The notes beneath the pieces are model-generated. The model made no database searches. It saw nothing but the letters and a program-made list of their open reading frames with translations, and was not told where the DNA came from. A program made the translations under genes and the position numbers. Positions 5,870-8,151 of a stretch of 8,151 bases of DNA are shown here, one piece after another (within the stretch, counting starts at the first letter, position 1; the number at the start of each line of letters is the position of its first letter). This DNA comes from an uncultured Bacteroidales bacterium (GTDB lineage Bacteria; Bacteroidota; Bacteroidia; Bacteroidales; Bacteroidaceae): NCBI GenBank assembly GCA_937901185.1, contig CALCHR010000115.1, forward strand, positions 1-8,151, given 5' to 3'.

Positions 5870-6041
5870 TGCTTCCTCCCATTAGTAGCAATTTGCGCAG
5901 GCCTTTCATAGCGCCGGCAGTGTCGCCAGCGAAGACTTGGCCTTGCAGTGTTTTGTATTGTTGACGCGTGAGATGCTTGCGGGCCTTTCGTAGGCACACG
6001 AGCGCCTGCACGTCGAGTTTTGTCGTTTGTTGTTTTGTCAA
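5790..6041 (-). CDS. Small phage protein downstream of DNA polymerase
   Basis: An 83-aa frame starting at a TTG (6041) with AAGGA (6051-6055) 9 bases upstream, inside the last codons of the polymerase gene. The first 52 or so residues look like a genuine small helical protein: KLDVQALVCLRKARKHLT, then RQQYKTLQGQV and AGDTAGAMKGLRKLLL. Short proteins of this type, with the 'RKHLT-QQYKTL-GQ' pattern, are familiar next to phage polymerases, but I know of no proven role. The last 30 residues (GGSNAIT onward) are polar and basic, and are simply the shifted reading of the 46-aa gene, which overlaps it by 80 bases. That tail may be a read-through after loss of an earlier stop. A GTG at residue 11 is another possible start. 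Confidence 0.75.
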   Translation of the reverse strand: MTKQQTTKLDVQALVCLRKARKHLTRQQYKTLQGQVFAGDTAGAMKGLRKLLLMGGSNAITRHSERTKTKEKQRQPRLARPCR

Positions 6042-6046
6042 GTTTC

Positions 6047-8089
6047 TCAGTCCTTCATGTAGAATTTTGTCTCGTAGCCGTCGGCTCTTAAAAGAAGTCC
6101 CGGCGCCCAGTCGATAGGCTCGCCCATTATCGCGGCCATATCTTGCCAGCGTGAGCCGTCAGGCGCCTCGGCGATGAGTTCGTCGTGCACGTGGAAGCAT
6201 ATGCGGTACCCCGCCTCTGTCAGCCTAAGAAGGGCGACAGCAAGGCAGTCGCGAGCGTAGGCCTGGACGATATTCTCGACCAGACGCCCGCCCCAGGTTT
6301 GCGTCTTCTCCCATTTGCGCGTCGTTTGGTTCTGCCCCATAAACACGTCGCCGCCGTCCTCGCTCGCCTGCCAGTAGGTCAAGATACGACCGCTCGGCAG
6401 CTTGCAGCGTAGGGCGTCTTTGTCGCGCCAGTAGGTGCAGACTTCTCCGCCTGCGAGGAAGTTCGGGCTGTACCCGCTCCGACCGGTGAGCGCCTCGTTC
6501 TCGGCTGCTCTTGCGGCGTCGCGGTATTTCCTCATAACTGCCACGCGTCGGCCTGGGTTTTCCAGTGCTCGCTTTGCAGCGGTCTCGACTCTTCGCCAAA
6601 GGTCGGGTATCATTGGCGAGGCGTTGCGCCAAGCCGTCACGAGCCCCTGAAGCTCTGCCTCGCTCAGTCCTAACTTGTCAGCACCGAACGCGAGCAAGGC
6701 GTTGACGCCTCCGCCGTAGCCAAGCGCCAGCTCCATGATTTTGCCCTTTTGTCTTTCATGGCTGCCCTTCTTGACGCTCTCAATGGGAACGTGGAAGGCT
6801 TTCGCGTAGCTCGCTTCGTATATCTTGCCGTCGCCTGCAAAGACGTCCTGGCGCCACTGCTCGCCCGCAAGGTACGCGATGACGCGCGCCTCGATGGCTG
6901 AGTAGTCAGCGACGAGGAAGGTGTGCCCCTCTTTAGCGACGAGCGCCGTGCGGATGAGCTGACTGAGAACGTCCGGCACGCTGTCGAACGCGAGCTCAAG
7001 CGTCTCAAGGTCGCGCTGTCTTACGATCTCGCGTACGGTGCCGATGTCGTCCAAGTGGTTCTGCGGTAGGTTCTGAAGTTGAACGAGTCGCCCCGCCCAC
7101 CTGCCTGTGCGGCCTGCGCCGTAGTATTGCAAGATGCCGCGGATGCGGTTGTCTGCGCACACTGAGCGAGTCATTGCTTGGTATTTCGTTGTAGACGTCT
7201 TTCCAAGCAGTTGACGGAGCTCAAGCACACGTTTAGTGGTTTTGTCAAGTGCCTCTCTTTTGAGGTCTTTGACGGTCGCCTTGTTAAGACTTTCACATTC
7301 GAGGCCGACCGCTTCCAGCCAGCCTTTAAGCTGCGAGACGCTGTTCGGGTTGTCCAGCCCGGTCAGCTTTCGCATCTCGTCCTCGTGCTCGGCCTTGAAG
7401 GCTCCGTCTACCGCGACGGCCGCCTCGGCGAGTTCGGTGTCAACCATCACGCCCCGCTCGTTGATGCGAGCGTCAAGCGCCCAGACTTGTCTCTCGAAGT
7501 CTGTCGTCTTGTACCCTTCCAACTTGCGGAAGATGAGGCGCATCGTCTCGACGTCTCGGCCCGCGTATGCCTTGAAGCGTTCCCACTTGTCGGGAGCGTG
7601 CTCTGGCAGGTTGCGAGTCCGTCCGCCGTTCGCGATCGTCGGCTTGCAAGGTTTACAAAAGTAGTTGATGAGCAGCGTGCCCTCTTTGAGCTTTTGCTCT
7701 TCGAGTTGAAGCGCCGCGCCTGCGGCTTCCAAGCTCATTGGCAGCCCGTTCATAGCACAGAGCACCATCGTGTCGAGCCATTCCTCCGGCGGCTGATAGA
7801 AGCCGAACTGCTGGCGGTAGGCCTCACGCTCGAAGGGAGCGTTGTGCGCCACCTTGAGCGTGTCGGGGTCTTTCAGTCCTGCGATGATGTCCGGCAGTTC
7901 TGCACGGTCGGCAGGGTCGAAGAGGTCGAGCACTCTCACCGGTTCGTCGTTCCACGCATACGGCAGAAGCATCACCTCGAAGGCGGGGTCTTCCATATAA
8001 CGATAGAGCCCCGCGCCTTTGATGTCGGTCGCGCTGAAGGTTTCAGTGTCGAGGAAGAGGATGCGCTTCTTCTTAGAGGATGTCGTCAA
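6047..8089 (-). CDS. Family A DNA polymerase with 3'-5' exonuclease
   Basis: Phage replicative DNA polymerase of the Pol I family, 680 aa from the TTG at 8089. Proofreading domain: Exo I DTETF (D14, E16), Exo II AHNAPFE (81-87), Exo III YAGRD (Y175, D179). Polymerase domain: GRTGRWAGR with QNLP (326-342), motif A DYSAIEAR (395-402), motif B R446-x3-K450-x7-Y458-G, and motif C HDE (635-637). There is no 5'-3' exonuclease domain, as usual for phage versions. Start choice: the frame is open back to a GTG at 8137, but those 16 residues are a Thr-rich shadow of the acidic tail of the preceding gene; the TTG has GGAG (8099-8102) 9 bases upstream and leads straight into the KKKRILFLDTETF strand. It overlaps the preceding gene by 17 bases and its stop is 5 bases before the next start. 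Catalytic residues all appear intact. Confidence 0.95.
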   Translation of the reverse strand: MTTSSKKKRILFLDTETFSATDIKGAGLYRYMEDPAFEVMLLPYAWNDEPVRVLDLFDPADRAELPDIIAGLKDPDTLKVAHNAPFEREAYRQQFGFYQPPEEWLDTMVLCAMNGLPMSLEAAGAALQLEEQKLKEGTLLINYFCKPCKPTIANGGRTRNLPEHAPDKWERFKAYAGRDVETMRLIFRKLEGYKTTDFERQVWALDARINERGVMVDTELAEAAVAVDGAFKAEHEDEMRKLTGLDNPNSVSQLKGWLEAVGLECESLNKATVKDLKREALDKTTKRVLELRQLLGKTSTTKYQAMTRSVCADNRIRGILQYYGAGRTGRWAGRLVQLQNLPQNHLDDIGTVREIVRQRDLETLELAFDSVPDVLSQLIRTALVAKEGHTFLVADYSAIEARVIAYLAGEQWRQDVFAGDGKIYEASYAKAFHVPIESVKKGSHERQKGKIMELALGYGGGVNALLAFGADKLGLSEAELQGLVTAWRNASPMIPDLWRRVETAAKRALENPGRRVAVMRKYRDAARAAENEALTGRSGYSPNFLAGGEVCTYWRDKDALRCKLPSGRILTYWQASEDGGDVFMGQNQTTRKWEKTQTWGGRLVENIVQAYARDCLAVALLRLTEAGYRICFHVHDELIAEAPDGSRWQDMAAIMGEPIDWAPGLLLRADGYETKFYMKD

Positions 8090-8151
8090 TGTCCTCAGCT
8101 CCGTCGTCTTTGTAGTCGTCGTCGAAGTCGTCCGCACTGCCTACCGTTCCG
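8073..8151 (-). CDS. Acidic C-terminus, probable DUF2815 ssDNA-binding protein (partial)
   Basis: Only the last 25 codons and the TAA are inside the window; the rest lies beyond 8151. The visible peptide is extremely acidic, GSADDFDDDYKDDG followed by AEDIDDIL, with 13 Asp/Glu out of 25. In Firmicute phages the gene just before a family A polymerase is very often DUF2815, a protein of the ssDNA-binding type, and an acidic C-terminal tail is a hallmark of phage ssDNA-binding proteins, which use it to contact other replisome parts. That fits both position and composition, but with so little sequence the identity is inference. The stop overlaps the polymerase start by 17 bases. Confidence 0.7.
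   Translation of the reverse strand, partial: GTVGSADDFDDDYKDDGAEDIDDIL
8092..8102 (-). promoter_or_regulatory. Ribosome binding region of the polymerase TTG start
   Basis: GGAG (8099-8102) is 9 bases and GAGGA (8092-8096) 2 bases before the TTG at 8089. The first has good spacing and lies in the codons of the upstream acidic tail. The signal is moderate, so the start remains a best guess. Confidence 0.5.

Noticed and set aside
8100..8120. DYKDD in the acidic tail resembles the start of the FLAG tag
   Set aside because: It is not followed by DDK and lies in a natural Asp-rich tail, so the resemblance is chance.
1..8151. CRISPR array, tRNA, insertion sequence, integrase or replication origin
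   Set aside because: No regularly spaced repeats, tRNA consensus, transposase motifs, recombinase gene or iterons were seen; coding density leaves almost no room for them.

Overview
The window is a tightly packed, one-directional (all minus strand) DNA replication and DNA modification operon of a tailed phage or prophage. Reading with transcription, from position 8151 down to 1, it carries: the last 25 codons of a gene with an acidic tail (probably a DUF2815-type ssDNA-binding protein), a family A DNA polymerase with a 3'-5' exonuclease, two very small overlapping genes, a beta-class DNA methyltransferase (A), a primase-helicase of the VapE/VirE type, two small cysteine-containing proteins, a stand-alone VRR-NUC nuclease, a second methyltransferase (B), a small basic protein, a third methyltransferase (C), and a strong hairpin terminator.

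Host: the gene set (DUF2815-like, PolA, VapE, VRR-NUC), strong AGGAGG-type ribosome binding sites and GTG/TTG starts point to a phage of a GC-rich member of the Firmicutes/Clostridia, such as a gut Oscillospiraceae-like bacterium. The taxonomic call is inference. Nothing here shows whether it is an integrated prophage or a lytic phage; no integrase, repressor or att site is visible.

Layout: 8073-8151 acidic C-terminus; 6047-8089 polymerase; 5790-6041 and 5729-5869 small genes; 5007-5747 methyltransferase A; 2631-4991 primase-helicase; 2314-2628 and 2136-2321 small Cys proteins; 1847-2155 VRR-NUC; 1070-1798 methyltransferase B; 811-1083 basic protein; 87-830 methyltransferase C; 36-70 terminator; 1-35 a short repeated stretch. 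Neighbouring genes overlap or lie within a few to about 50 bases, with most ribosome binding sites inside the previous gene, so translational coupling is likely. The only promoter must lie upstream of the window; I see no internal promoter and no plus-strand gene.

Working together: the ssDNA-binding protein, polymerase and primase-helicase form a nearly self-sufficient replisome, the VRR-NUC protein would process branched DNA, and three predicted adenine methyltransferases without a visible restriction enzyme would mark phage DNA, most simply to evade host restriction. Methyltransferases A and C are clear paralogs with matching ends and different centres. Base composition is patchy: the primase-helicase is very GC rich, while methyltransferase A and the two tiny genes before it are noticeably poorer in GC, as expected of a mosaic phage module.
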